A stretch of DNA of 64,000 nucleotides from Roseiarcus sp963782255 (GCA_963782255.1 CAWAIS010000001.1:1302001-1366000); one strand, 5' to 3'; shown: positions 53,520 to 62,575, counted from the stretch's first letter. The notes: a model not told the origin generated them from the letters alone. Numbers and translations are program-made.

Positions 53520-53527
53520 CGCGATGA

Positions 53528-53590
53528 GGCGAACAACTCCCGTAGAGCCTCGTCCTGAGGGGCGATGCAGAGCATCGCGTCTCGAAGGAC
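53528..53590. repeat. Intergenic repeat inside the bkd operon
   Basis: About 60 bases contain GAGCCTCGTCCTGAGGGGCG and GCGTCTCGAAGGACG, halves of a hairpin-forming element (CTTCGAGACG.../...CTCAGGACGAGG) widespread in Hyphomicrobiales genomes. It sits between the E1 alpha and E1 beta genes and may influence relative expression. Confidence 0.6.
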
Positions 53591-53644
53591 GTGGAGATCG
53601 AGCGCGCAGCCCCCTTCCTCGCTTCGGCCGCGCCGGAGCCTGAC

Positions 53645-54658
53645 ATGCCGCGCATGTCGATGGTCGAGGCGATCCGCGACGCGATGGATTGCAAGATGGC
53701 GGAGGACGAGCACGTCGTCGTGTTCGGCGAGGACGTCGGCTATTTCGGCGGCGTGTTCCGTTGCACGGACGGGTTGCAGCGCAAATACGGCAAGTCGCGC
53801 TGCTTCGACGCGCCGATCAACGAATCCGGCATCGTCGGCGTCGCGATCGGCATGGGGGCTTACGGGCTTCGGCCGGTGGCCGAGATCCAGTTCGCCGACT
53901 ACGTTTATCCAGGCTACGACCAGATCGTGTCGGAGGCCGCCCGGCTGCGCTATCGCTCGGGCGGCGAGTTCTTCGCGCCGATCGTCCTTCGCATGCCGTG
54001 CGGCGGCGGCATCTACGGCGGGCAGACCCACAGCCAAAGCCCCGAGGCGCTGTTCGCGCATGTCTGCGGCCTGAAAACCGTGATTCCGTCGAACCCTTAC
54101 GACGCCAAGGGCCTGCTCATCGCGGCGATCGAGGACGACGATCCGGTGATCTTCCTCGAGCCGAAGCGGCTCTACAACGGGCCGTTCTCCGGCCATCCCG
54201 ACCAGCCGGTGGTTCCCTGGGCGAAGCACCCGTTGAGCGAGGTTCCCGCGGGCCGCTACGTCGTGCCGCTCGGCAAGGCGTCGGTCAGGCGGGAGGGCAG
54301 GGGCGTGACCGTGCTGTGCTACGGCACGATGGCGCATGTCGCCGAGGCGGCGGCCGATGAGACCGGGGTCGATGCCGAGATCATCGATCTGCGCTCCCTG
54401 ATCCCGCTCGATGTCGACGCGATCGTGAGTTCGGTCGAAAAGACGCGGCGCTGCGTCATCGTGCACGAGGCGACCCTGACCGCAGGCTTCGGCGCCGAGC
54501 TCGCCGCGCAGGTCATGGAGCGCTGCTTCTACGCGCTCGAAGCGCCGATCGAGCGCGTCGCCGGCTGGGACACGCCTTATCCTCATGCGGAGGAGTGGGA
54601 CTATTTCCCCGGCCCCGCGCGCGTGGGCCGCGCGCTCGTCAAAGCGATGGAGGCGTGA
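53645..54658 (+). CDS. bkdA2: Branched-chain 2-oxoacid dehydrogenase E1 beta
   Basis: This 337-residue subunit completes the E1 heterotetramer. Segments: MPRMSMVEAIRDAMDCKMAE, VVFGEDVGYFGGVFRCTDGL, FDAPINESGIVGVAIGMGAY, IQFADYVYPGYDQIVSEAAR, THSQSPEALFAHVCGLK and DLRSLIPLDVDAIVSSVEKT. ATG 53645 matches the family start; GTG 53591 would add 18 residues, partly from the intergenic repeat. It ends three bases before the E2 gene. Confidence 0.92.
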   Translation: MPRMSMVEAIRDAMDCKMAEDEHVVVFGEDVGYFGGVFRCTDGLQRKYGKSRCFDAPINESGIVGVAIGMGAYGLRPVAEIQFADYVYPGYDQIVSEAARLRYRSGGEFFAPIVLRMPCGGGIYGGQTHSQSPEALFAHVCGLKTVIPSNPYDAKGLLIAAIEDDDPVIFLEPKRLYNGPFSGHPDQPVVPWAKHPLSEVPAGRYVVPLGKASVRREGRGVTVLCYGTMAHVAEAAADETGVDAEIIDLRSLIPLDVDAIVSSVEKTRRCVIVHEATLTAGFGAELAAQVMERCFYALEAPIERVAGWDTPYPHAEEWDYFPGPARVGRALVKAMEA

Positions 54659-54661
54659 GGG

Positions 54662-56014
54662 ATGGGCGCGCGCTCGATCAAGATGCCCGATGTCGGCGAA
54701 GGCGTCGCCGAGGCCGAAATCGTCGAATGGCTGGTCAAGGTCGGCGATCTCGTGCGCGAGGACCAGGTTGTCGCGGCGGTGATGACGGACAAGGCGACGG
54801 TCGAGATTCCGACGCCCGTCGCCGGCTCAGTGATCGCGCTCGGCGGCGGCGTCGGCGACGTGCTCGCGGTCGGCTCCGAACTCATCCGCATCGACGCGCC
54901 GGGCATGCCGGACTCGCCGCCTCCCGCCCCGCGCAAGGGCGCGCCCGCGAAACCCGAGGCGGCTCAGCCGCGCGTTGAGCCCGCGGTCTCGCCTCCCGCC
55001 GCATCCGTCGCGCCGCCGACCGCCGTGGAAGCGCCCGCCGAGCCGCCTCTTCGCAGCGTCTCGCCTGCGGCGGCGCAGCCTGCGGCGGCGCTGCGCGAGA
55101 GCCTGCTCGCGCCGCAGACGGGCGCGCCGCGGCCCGCGGGCGAGAAGCCGCTTGCGTCTCCCGCCGTGCGCTTGCAAGCGCGCGAAGCGGGCGTCGACCT
55201 GCGCTTCGTGCGCGGCACGGGGCCCGCGGGCCGCATCACCCACGACGATCTCGACGCCTATATCGCAAGGCCCCCCGAAGCGCCGGCGAAGCCTGCGGGC
55301 AAGCAGCCCAACATGGCCGTCGAGACGATAAAGGTCGTGGGATTACGCCGTCGCATCGCCCAGAACATGGCCGAATCGTCGCGCCGCGTCGCGCATTTCT
55401 CCTACGTCGAGGAAGTCGACGTGACCTCGCTCGAGGAATTGCGAGCCTCGCTCAACGCGCGCGCGACGGAAGAGCGGCCGAAGCTCACGATGCTGCCGTT
55501 CCTGATGCTGGCGATTGTGAAGGCGGTCGCCGACTTCCCGCAGGTCAACGCGCATTACGACGACGACAACGAGATCATCCAGCGCTTCGGCGCGGTCCAT
55601 CTCGGCGTTGCGACGCAAACCCCCGTCGGGCTCATGGTCCCGGTCGTTCGGCATGCCGAGACGCTGACCCTGCACGAATGCGCGCGCGAGATGCGCCGGG
55701 TGAGCGAGGCCGCCCGTCAGGGCGTCGCGCAGCGCGAGGAGCTCAGCGGTTCGACGATCACGCTGACGTCGCTCGGCGCGCTCGGCGGGATCGTCTCGAC
55801 GCCGGTGATCAACTGGCCGGAAGTCGCGATCGTCGGCGTCAACAAGATCGTCGTAAAGCCGGTCTGGCGCGACGGCGGCTTTGTTCCGCGCAGAACGATG
55901 AACCTGTCGTCGTCGTTCGATCACCGCGTGGTCGACGGCTATGACGCCGCGACCTTCATCCAGCGCGTGCGCGCGCTCCTCGAAGCGCCGGCTTCGCTCT
56001 TCATCGAGGACTGA
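54662..56014 (+). CDS. bkdB: Branched-chain 2-oxoacid dehydrogenase E2 (lipoamide acyltransferase)
   Basis: The 450-residue core protein has an N-terminal lipoyl domain with the lipoylated Lys in MTDKATVEIPTPVAG (residues about 40-50), a long Ala/Pro linker (about 85-165), a peripheral-subunit-binding domain (ASPAVRLQAREAGVDLRFVR, GTGPAGRITHDDL) and an acyltransferase domain ending SSSFDHRVVDGYDAATFI (HxxxDG catalytic motif). One lipoyl domain only. The stop is adjacent to the E3 start. Confidence 0.93.
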   Translation: MGARSIKMPDVGEGVAEAEIVEWLVKVGDLVREDQVVAAVMTDKATVEIPTPVAGSVIALGGGVGDVLAVGSELIRIDAPGMPDSPPPAPRKGAPAKPEAAQPRVEPAVSPPAASVAPPTAVEAPAEPPLRSVSPAAAQPAAALRESLLAPQTGAPRPAGEKPLASPAVRLQAREAGVDLRFVRGTGPAGRITHDDLDAYIARPPEAPAKPAGKQPNMAVETIKVVGLRRRIAQNMAESSRRVAHFSYVEEVDVTSLEELRASLNARATEERPKLTMLPFLMLAIVKAVADFPQVNAHYDDDNEIIQRFGAVHLGVATQTPVGLMVPVVRHAETLTLHECAREMRRVSEAARQGVAQREELSGSTITLTSLGALGGIVSTPVINWPEVAIVGVNKIVVKPVWRDGGFVPRRTMNLSSSFDHRVVDGYDAATFIQRVRALLEAPASLFIED

Positions 56015-57400
56015 ATGAACGAGCTTCGCTGCAAGGTCCTCATCATCGGCGGCGGGCCGGCAGGCTATGTCGCGGCGATCCGCGCGGGCGAACTCGGCCT
56101 CGACACGGTGCTCATCGAGGACGGCCGCTTCGGCGGCACATGCCTGCATGTCGGCTGCATTCCCTCGAAGGCGATCATCCACGCGGCCGACGCCGTGCAC
56201 GCCTTGACCGACCCCATGTCGCTGAACGCGATCGGCGTCACGCTCGGCGCGCTGAAGGTCGACTATGCGAAGACGGTGGCCTGGAAGGACGCGATCGTTT
56301 CGCGCCTCAGCAATGGCGTCGGCGCGCTCCTGAAGAAAGCGCACGTCCGTTCGCTCCGTGGTCGCGCGACGATCCTCGACGGCAAGGCGGCGGTCGCGCA
56401 CGTGGACACGGGCGATCAGCGCATCGCCTGCGAGCACCTCGTCATCGCGACCGGATCGGAGCCGACGCCGCTCGCCGCGCTGCCGTTCGGCGGCGACGTC
56501 CTCTCCTCGACCGAGGCGCTGGCGCTGACAAAGGTTCCCGAGACGCTCGCCGTCGTCGGGGCGGGCTATATCGGGATGGAGCTTGGCATGGCCTTCGCGA
56601 AGCTTGGCGCGAAGGTGACGATCGTCGAGGCGCTGCAAAAAATCCTGCCGCTATACGACGACGAACTGACCCAGCCGGTCGCGCGCCGATGCGCCGATCT
56701 CGGAATCGAAACGATGCTCGGCGCGCGGGCGCTCGGCTTCGCCAAGGGCGCGCTCAAGGTCGCGGGTGCCGATGGCGAGACGATGCTGGCGGCTGAAAAG
56801 GCGCTGGTCGCGGTCGGCCGCGGCCCTCGCGTCAGCGGCTTCGGCCTCGAAAGCCTCGATCTGACCATGGCAGGGCCGTTCATCCGCGTCGACGACCGGT
56901 GCGCGACCTCGATGCGCAACGTCTGGGCGATCGGCGACGTGACGGGCGAGCCCATGCTCGCGCATCGCGCGATGGCGCAGGGCGAGATGGTCGCCGAGAT
57001 CATTTCCGGCGAGAAGCGCGCCTTCGACCATCGGGCCATTCCTGCGATCTGCTTCACCGATCCCGAGATCGTCGCGGTCGGGCTTGCGCCCGATGCGGCC
57101 AAAGCGGCGCAGGGCGAAACGCTCGTCGGCCTCTTCCCCTTCCGCGCCAACGGCCGCGCGATGACGAAGCAGGCGGACGAAGGCTTCGTGCGCGTGGTCG
57201 CGCGCGCGGACAACCATGTCGTGCTCGGCATTCACGCGGTGGGCGCGGGCGTGTCTGAGCTCTCGTCGGCCTTTTCGTTGGCGGTGGAGATGGGCGCGCG
57301 GCTCGAGGACGTCGCCCTCACGATCCACGCCCACCCGACCCAGAGCGAGGCGTTCCACGAGGCGGCGCTGAAGGCGCTCGGCAAGCCGCTGCATGTTTGA
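56015..57400 (+). CDS. lpdV: Dihydrolipoamide dehydrogenase (E3) of the bkd complex
   Basis: This 461-residue flavoprotein has the FAD motif KVLIIGGGPAGYVAAIRAGE, redox disulfide in GGTCLHVGCIPSKAIIHAA, NAD motif LAVVGAGYIGMELGMAFAKL, VWAIGDVTGEPMLAHRAMAQ and the C-terminal active-site HAHPTQSEAFHEAAL (His-Glu pair). It reoxidises the lipoyl groups of E2. It directly follows bkdB with no gap, so it is dedicated to this complex. Confidence 0.94.
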   Translation: MNELRCKVLIIGGGPAGYVAAIRAGELGLDTVLIEDGRFGGTCLHVGCIPSKAIIHAADAVHALTDPMSLNAIGVTLGALKVDYAKTVAWKDAIVSRLSNGVGALLKKAHVRSLRGRATILDGKAAVAHVDTGDQRIACEHLVIATGSEPTPLAALPFGGDVLSSTEALALTKVPETLAVVGAGYIGMELGMAFAKLGAKVTIVEALQKILPLYDDELTQPVARRCADLGIETMLGARALGFAKGALKVAGADGETMLAAEKALVAVGRGPRVSGFGLESLDLTMAGPFIRVDDRCATSMRNVWAIGDVTGEPMLAHRAMAQGEMVAEIISGEKRAFDHRAIPAICFTDPEIVAVGLAPDAAKAAQGETLVGLFPFRANGRAMTKQADEGFVRVVARADNHVVLGIHAVGAGVSELSSAFSLAVEMGARLEDVALTIHAHPTQSEAFHEAALKALGKPLHV

Positions 57401-57405
57401 GGCTG

Positions 57406-57660
57406 TTCCCCCTCGCCCCGCGGGCTGGGAGAGGGGCGACGCAGACTCTTCCGGAGAGGGCGGCCCCGCCCCTCATCCGGCCCTTCGGGCCACCTTCTCC
57501 CCGCGAGCGGGGCGAAGGGGAGGCGGTGGCCCCATCCGGCGCAGCTGTCCGTTCGCCGAACCGCAGGCAGCGTCGACCGCCGCCACCCTAATCCCCGGCC
57601 CTTCTCCCAAAAGGGAGAAGGGGGGCCCGCCCCTTGCCGCCCCCTTTTCACGCCGCCCGG
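57406..57660. repeat. GC-rich palindromic intergenic repeats
   Basis: This gap of about 300 bases holds copies of the common alphaproteobacterial element family: CCCTCATCCGGCCCTTCGGG followed by CCACCTTCTCCCC and GGGGCGAAGGGGAGG, and a hairpin CCCTTCTCCC...GGGAGAAGGG at 57599-57623. The latter could act as a terminator for the bkd operon. No gene is seen. Confidence 0.65.
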
Positions 57661-57705
57661 CATTCGATAGGTGTCGCCAGCCCCTTGTCCGAGGACCCGC
57701 GCCCC

Positions 57706-58479
57706 ATGACCTACGCCAACATCATCGTCGAGACCCATGGCCGCGTCGGCCTCATCAGGCTGAACCGCCCGCAGGCCCTGAACGCGCTCTCGTCCCCGCT
57801 GATCGAGGATCTGAACAAGGCGCTCGAAGCGTTCGAGACGGACCCTGAGATCGGCGCGATCGTGCTGACCGGGTCGGACAAGGCCTTTGCCGCCGGCGCC
57901 GACATCAAGGAGATGCAGGACAAGAGCTTCGCCGACGTTTTTTTGGGCGATTTCATCTCGCGCTGGGAGAACGTGTCCAAGACCCGGAAGCCCGTGATCG
58001 CGGCGGTGGCTGGCTTTGCGCTCGGCGGGGGCTGCGAACTCGCGATGATGTGCGACTTCATCATCGCCGCCGAGACGGCCAAATTCGGCCAGCCCGAAAT
58101 CAAGCTCGGCGTGATGCCCGGCGCCGGCGGCACGCAGCGGCTCACCCGCTTCGTCGGCAAGTCGAAGGCGATGGAGATGTGCCTGACCGGCCGCATGATG
58201 GACGCGGCCGAGGCCGAGCGCTCAGGCCTCGTATCCCGCGTCGTGCCTGCGGCCTCGCTCATCGATGACGCCCTGAAGACCGCCGAAACCATTGGGTCCA
58301 TGTCGGCGGCGGCCGTGTACGCCGCGAAGGAGAGCGTCAACCGCGCCTACGAGACGACGCTCGCCGAAGGCATTCGCTTCGAGCGCCGCATCTTCCACTC
58401 GCTCTTCGCCACCGAGGACCAGAAGGAAGGCATGCGCGCCTTCGTCGAGAAGCGGCCGGCCAAGTTCAAGAACCGGTGA
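57706..58479 (+). CDS. Enoyl-CoA hydratase
   Basis: This 257-residue crotonase-family enzyme hydrates 2-enoyl-CoA. It has MTYANIIVETHGRVGLIRLN, RPQALNALSS, oxyanion-hole segments AFAAGADIKEMQD and FALGGGCELAMMCDFIIAAE, and the catalytic Glu pair in QPEIKLGVMPGAGGTQRLTR. The length is standard for short-chain hydratase. Position after the bkd operon suits branched-chain amino acid degradation (inference). Intact. Confidence 0.92.
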   Translation: MTYANIIVETHGRVGLIRLNRPQALNALSSPLIEDLNKALEAFETDPEIGAIVLTGSDKAFAAGADIKEMQDKSFADVFLGDFISRWENVSKTRKPVIAAVAGFALGGGCELAMMCDFIIAAETAKFGQPEIKLGVMPGAGGTQRLTRFVGKSKAMEMCLTGRMMDAAEAERSGLVSRVVPAASLIDDALKTAETIGSMSAAAVYAAKESVNRAYETTLAEGIRFERRIFHSLFATEDQKEGMRAFVEKRPAKFKNR

Positions 58480-58551
58480 AGGGCCAGCGGGCAAAACAGG
58501 CCTCTCGACGGACGGCGGAGTTCAACAATAGGCAGGCGAAGGGGGTCCTCC

Positions 58552-58893
58552 TCATCGGACGCTGCGCCTCCTGGACGGTGGACGTGACGCGGGCGCGAAC
58601 GCAATTCGAAGCTGTGTGCCGGTTGCAGCCGCGAAGCGCTGCAAGGTTCGGGTCGAGGGCAGCGATCTCCCGCTCTCGAGCCGCGCGATGACGGCCTGGG
58701 TCGTGCCCATCCTTCTCGCCAATTCTTCTTGCGTCAGCGCCGCTTCGCTGCGCGCCTTGATCAGAGCTTCGGCAAGCGCGAATTCTTCTTCCAGCGACGC
58801 GTAAGCGGCTTCATAGGCGGGCTCCTTTCGCCATTCGGCAAAGGCCAGTTCGGCGGGGACGGTCTTGCTGCTCATTGCACTTCTCTGGCTCAT
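58552..58893 (-). CDS. HTH antitoxin of a HigBA-type pair
   Basis: This 113-residue protein (or 107 from MSSKTV) has an N-terminal helical part (AELAFAEWRKEPAYEAAYAS) and an Xre HTH (TQEELARRMGTTQAVIARLE, then SGRSLPSTRTLQRFAAATG). It is typical of the antitoxin encoded second after a RelE/HigB toxin. The toxin gene upstream is frameshifted. Its N-terminal part recurs in the chimeric ORF at 60344-60505. Confidence 0.8.
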   Translation of the reverse strand: MSQRSAMSSKTVPAELAFAEWRKEPAYEAAYASLEEEFALAEALIKARSEAALTQEELARRMGTTQAVIARLESGRSLPSTRTLQRFAAATGTQLRIAFAPASRPPSRRRSVR

Positions 58894-59110
58894 TTTCGCG
58901 CGATTTCAAGTTCGCGTCGCGGGGTCTTCTGCGACTTTTTGACAAACACATGCACAACGACGACGCGGCGCCCTGTCGCCGTCACATAGACGGCGCGGCG
59001 ATGCCGTCGCGACCTTTCATGCGCATTTCCCACAGCCGGCCCTCGAGATGTTTGACGTAGGGTTCACGGAGATGCTCAAGGCCGTAGCCTTCGATCAAAT
59101 GGACAATTCT
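58893..59110 (-). pseudogene. RelE/HigB-type toxin remnant, frameshifted
   Basis: The minus strand gives LIEGYGLEHLREPYVKHLEG, then RLWEMRMKGRDGIA, and after a one-base shift near 58995 RAVYVTATGRRVVVVHVFVK and KSQKTPRRELEIA. This is the phage-derived Gp49-like/HigB toxin fold. The start is not clear. The toxin is inactivated while the antitoxin stays open, the usual outcome of decay of such a pair. Confidence 0.72.
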
Positions 59111-59252
59111 TTCGCAGCGAGCACGTATCGACGGACATCGCGGTCAGTTCGGCCAGCACGCTCTCGTTCAAGAATTCGACGGACCAGACCACTTGGGCTA
59201 TTATATCTTTTTTGCAATGATCCGCAATCAAATATAGTTCCGCGGCGCGAGC

Positions 59253-60347
59253 CTATCCGGCCGCCGGCGCGCCCTTGACCGGCTCCTTCGCCGGCTCGCG
59301 CATGAGTTCGCGATCGATGTCGAGCGTGCTTTTGACGCCGATCGCGTCGAAATTCGCTTCGAGCCACGCCTGTGCGTCCGCACGCCCGAGCGCGCGCAGT
59401 TCCTTGAGGAAAGGCCAGGAGACGTCGAACTTGGTCGCCGCGTCGAAGCTTTCGAGGCGCCCCGCGCCGCCGATGCGATGCAGCCGTTCGATGCGGTAGT
59501 CCTCGCTGACGAGGATCCCTGAGCGGATGAGGCGGGCGACGAAGTCCGCCGCGCGAAATTCGGCGAGCAGGCTCGAATTGAAGGTGATTTCGTTCAGCCG
59601 GTTGGAGATCTCCTCGGGCGTCCTCGGAATCTGCTCCCGCTCGATCGGATTGATCTGCACGATCACCGTATCCCGGCATTTTGTCTCGTAGAACAGCGGC
59701 CACAGCGGCGGATTACCCATGTAGCCGCCGTCCCAATAGGCTTCGCCGCCAATCTCGACCGCCTGGAAAAGCTGCGGCAAGCACGCCGAGGCCATCACAT
59801 GGTCGACGGTCAGCGTCTCTCTCCGGAAAATCTCGACGCGGCCCGTTCTTACATTGGTCGCGGCGATGAAAAGCTTGACGTCGTCGCCGGCGCGCAGCCG
59901 CTCGAAATCGACCGTCGCCGCGAGGTGGGCGCGCACCGGATTGATGTTGAAGGGATTGAAGGCGTATGGGCTCACGAACTGCGACAGCGCCTCGGCCCAG
60001 GATGCGAACCACTGCATCCCCGGCCAGACCCGGCCCCATGGTTGGAAGCAGGCGTCGATGAATTTGTGCTGCGCCGGCGCGAGCGACCCTTCGGCCGAAA
60101 CCGACAGCCAGAACTGCTTGAGCTTCTCACGGGCGCGCTCTCGCCCGCCTTCCGCCAGGCCGGAAGCGTAGACGACGGCGTCGATCGCGCCCGCGCTCGC
60201 GCCGCTGATCGCGACGATGTCGATCCTCGGGTCCTCGCTCAGTGCGTCCATGACGCCCCAGGCGTAGGCGCCGTGCGAACCTCCGCCCTGCAAGGCGAGG
60301 TTCACAGGTTTGGCGCCTGCTCCAGTCTCCCGAGCGGCGCGCCTCAC
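59253..60347 (-). CDS. Patatin-like phospholipase (copy 1)
   Basis: This 364-residue acyl hydrolase has a Gly-rich oxyanion loop LALQGGGSHGAYAWGVMDAL, nucleophile Ser in ISGASAGAIDAVVYA (GxSxG), catalytic Asp in YWDGGYMGNPPLWP, and NVRTGRVEIFRRETLTVDHV. It belongs to the bacterial RssA/DUF3734-type group. GTG 60347 overlaps the stop of the upstream chimeric ORF. It is about two-thirds identical by eye to the neighbour at 60502, so it is a tandem duplicate. Confidence 0.87.
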   Translation of the reverse strand: MRRAARETGAGAKPVNLALQGGGSHGAYAWGVMDALSEDPRIDIVAISGASAGAIDAVVYASGLAEGGRERAREKLKQFWLSVSAEGSLAPAQHKFIDACFQPWGRVWPGMQWFASWAEALSQFVSPYAFNPFNINPVRAHLAATVDFERLRAGDDVKLFIAATNVRTGRVEIFRRETLTVDHVMASACLPQLFQAVEIGGEAYWDGGYMGNPPLWPLFYETKCRDTVIVQINPIEREQIPRTPEEISNRLNEITFNSSLLAEFRAADFVARLIRSGILVSEDYRIERLHRIGGAGRLESFDAATKFDVSWPFLKELRALGRADAQAWLEANFDAIGVKSTLDIDRELMREPAKEPVKGAPAAG

Positions 60348-60505
60348 TCCGCCGTCCAGCCGCCGTCGATCGACGGATTGGGGTCCGAGATCTGCGCGGC
60401 GGCGAGCCTGAATTCTCCGCCAAACATCGCGTAGGCCGCCTCATATGCCGTATCCTTGCGCAAGTCAGCGAACGACCGCTCGGCGGATATGGTCTTGCGG
60501 CTCAC
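60344..60505 (-). pseudogene. Chimeric 53-codon ORF: antitoxin N-terminus joined to BdhA C-terminus
   Basis: The in-frame ORF starts at GTG 60505 and reads SRKTISAERSFADLRKDTAY, EAAYAMFGGEFRLA, matching the N-terminus of the HTH antitoxin at 58552. It then reads AAQISDPNPSIDGGWTAE, matching the last residues of the 3-hydroxybutyrate dehydrogenase at 61626 (AAQITGANLSIDGGWTAA). Start and stop both overlap the flanking patatin genes. It is a recombination scar of the duplication. Confidence 0.8.
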
Positions 60506-61629
60506 TGTGCTTCTCCCTTGATTTGCGGCGGGCCTTGCCCCGCCGCATCCGCTCCTCTGACTGGCCCCTTCGCCGGCTCGGGCATGAGCGCCTGGTCGAT
60601 GTCGAGCGTGCTCTCGACGCCGATCGCGTCGAAATTCCGTTCAAGCCAGGCCTTGGCGTCCTCGCGGCCGAGGTCACGCAATTCCTTCAGAAAGGACCAG
60701 GACGTGTCGAGCGTGGTCGAGACGGCGTAATTTTGGAGCTTGCCAGCGCCGCCAATGCGATGGAGGCGTTCGAGACGAAAGTCCTCGCTCTTCAGCGCGC
60801 CCGAGCGGACGAGACGGGCGAGGAAGACGGCCGCGACCAGTTCCGCCAGGAGGCTTGCGTTGAAAGTGATTTCGTTGACGCGACCGGCGATCTCCTCGGG
60901 CGTCCTTGGCGTCTCGGAGCGCTCGGTCGGGTTGATCTGCACAATGATCGCGTCGCGGCATTGCGTCTCATTAAACAGGTCCCACAGCGGCGGATTGCCG
61001 GTGTAGCCGCCGTCCCAATAGGGTTGCTCATCGATCGTCACCGCCTGGAACAGGTGCGGCAAACAGGCCGAGGCCATGACGTGATCGACCGTGAGCACGT
61101 CTCTGCGGAAGATCTCGCTGCGACCGGTTCTGACATTTGTCGCCGCGACGAACAGCTTCAGATCGTCGGTCGCGCGCAGCCGCTCGAAATCGACGAGCGC
61201 GACGAGAAGGTCGCGCAACGGATTGACGTTGAGAGGATTTATTTCATAGGGGCTCGCCAACTGCGACAGCGCGTCGGGCAACGCGCCGACCCAGGGGCCC
61301 CAGGCTGCAAGCCAGGCTTCCACGAGCCTTCGGTGAGGGGGGGCGAGCGGCCCCTCGGTCGAGACCGAAAGCCAGAATTTCTCCATCTTTGCGCGGGCGC
61401 CGTCCCGCCCGCCCTCGGCGAAGCCCGAGGCGAAGACGAGCGCGTTGATCGCGCCGGCGCTCGCTCCGCTGATCCCGTCGATCGCGATCCGCCCGTCTTC
61501 GGCGAGCGCATCGAGCACGCCCCATGTGTAGGCGCCGTGTGAACCGCCGCCCTGAAGGGCGAGACTCACCGTCTTGACGACGCCTTGCGCCTCCGACGGC
61601 ATCCCGGCAGATTGGTTGGCGCGCCTCAC
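60502..61629 (-). CDS. Patatin-like phospholipase (copy 2)
   Basis: This protein of about 375 residues (from GTG 61629, which overlaps the bdhA stop, or 366 from ATG 61602) has SLALQGGGSHGAYTWGVLDA, GISGASAGAINALVFASGFA (GxSxG), YWDGGYTGNPPLWDLF with the catalytic Asp, and INPTERSETPRTPEEIAGRV. It is the tandem paralogue of copy 1, with the longer C-terminus PEPAKGPVRGADAAGQGPPQ. Translational coupling to bdhA suggests a shared role, perhaps in polyhydroxybutyrate or lipid turnover (inference). Confidence 0.87.
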   Translation of the reverse strand: MRRANQSAGMPSEAQGVVKTVSLALQGGGSHGAYTWGVLDALAEDGRIAIDGISGASAGAINALVFASGFAEGGRDGARAKMEKFWLSVSTEGPLAPPHRRLVEAWLAAWGPWVGALPDALSQLASPYEINPLNVNPLRDLLVALVDFERLRATDDLKLFVAATNVRTGRSEIFRRDVLTVDHVMASACLPHLFQAVTIDEQPYWDGGYTGNPPLWDLFNETQCRDAIIVQINPTERSETPRTPEEIAGRVNEITFNASLLAELVAAVFLARLVRSGALKSEDFRLERLHRIGGAGKLQNYAVSTTLDTSWSFLKELRDLGREDAKAWLERNFDAIGVESTLDIDQALMPEPAKGPVRGADAAGQGPPQIKGEAQ

Positions 61630-62411
61630 GCCGCGGTCCAGCCGCCGTCGATCGAGAGGTTCGCGCCGGTGATCTGCGCGGCGGCGTCCGAGCAGAGATA
61701 AACGACGAGCGCCGCGACCTGATCGACCGTCACGAACTGCTTGGTCGGCTGGGCGACCAGCATGACGTCGTTGATGACCTGCTCGCGCGTCATGTGGCGC
61801 GCTTTCATCGTGTCGGGGATCTGGTTCTCGACCAGCGGCGTCCAGACATAGCCGGGCGAGACGCAATTGCAGGTGACGCCGAAGGCGGCGACCTCGAGCG
61901 CGACCGTCTTGGTGAGGCCCGCGAGGCCATGCTTGGCCGAAACATAGGCCGACTTGAACGGGGAGGCGACGAGCGAGTGCGCGGAGGCCGTGCTGACGAT
62001 GCGTCCCCATTTCTGCGCCTTCATGCCCGGCACCGCCGCGCGCATCGTGTGGAAGGCCGACGAAAGATTGATTGCGAGGATCATGTCCCACTTCTCTGGC
62101 GGAAAATCCTCGATCGGCGAGACGAACTGGACGCCGGCGTTGTTGACGAGAATGTCCACGCTCCCCATCTTGGCCCTGGCGTCGGCGATCATCGCCTCGG
62201 CGTCCGCGCCTTTCGACATGTCGGCGCCGTTGTAGAAAGCCTTGACGCCGAATTCCTTTTCGATGCCGGCGCGGTCGGTTTCGATCGCTTTGGCGTCGCC
62301 GAAGCCGTTGATCATCACGTCCGCGCCTTCCTTGGCGAGCGCACGGGCGATGGCGAGGCCGATGCCGCTGGTGGAACCCGTGACGACGGCGTGACGTTTG
62401 GCGAGCGACAT
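61626..62411 (-). CDS. bdhA: 3-hydroxybutyrate dehydrogenase
   Basis: This 261-residue short-chain dehydrogenase oxidises D-3-hydroxybutyrate to acetoacetate with NAD+. The cofactor motif is VVTGSTSGIGLAIARALA; NNAG is in DILVNNAGVQFVSPIEDF; catalytic Ser/Tyr/Lys lie in IVSTASAHSLVASPFKSAYV + SAKHGLAGLTK; the substrate loop is NCVSPGYVWTPLVENQIPD. ATG 62411 matches the family start. It diverges from ispG across about 165 bases and leads the patatin genes. Confidence 0.93.
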   Translation of the reverse strand: MSLAKRHAVVTGSTSGIGLAIARALAKEGADVMINGFGDAKAIETDRAGIEKEFGVKAFYNGADMSKGADAEAMIADARAKMGSVDILVNNAGVQFVSPIEDFPPEKWDMILAINLSSAFHTMRAAVPGMKAQKWGRIVSTASAHSLVASPFKSAYVSAKHGLAGLTKTVALEVAAFGVTCNCVSPGYVWTPLVENQIPDTMKARHMTREQVINDVMLVAQPTKQFVTVDQVAALVVYLCSDAAAQITGANLSIDGGWTAA

Positions 62412-62575
62412 TGATCTCGTCTCCGAATGAATGTTTCGCAGGGGCGCCTGCGTAAAAGGGTCATATGGCATCGCGATGAAGCTTGCGAGGGGGCGGAGTC
62501 CGTTGGATGACAAATCTGGAGCCCCGGCTTAGAACCCACCGCCTGCAACGGCGCCCGCCCGACGAGGACCGCGAC

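Noticed and set aside
55343..56638. A 431-codon minus-strand frame across bkdB and lpdV
   Set aside because: It spans two certain genes in antisense and has no recognisable domain.
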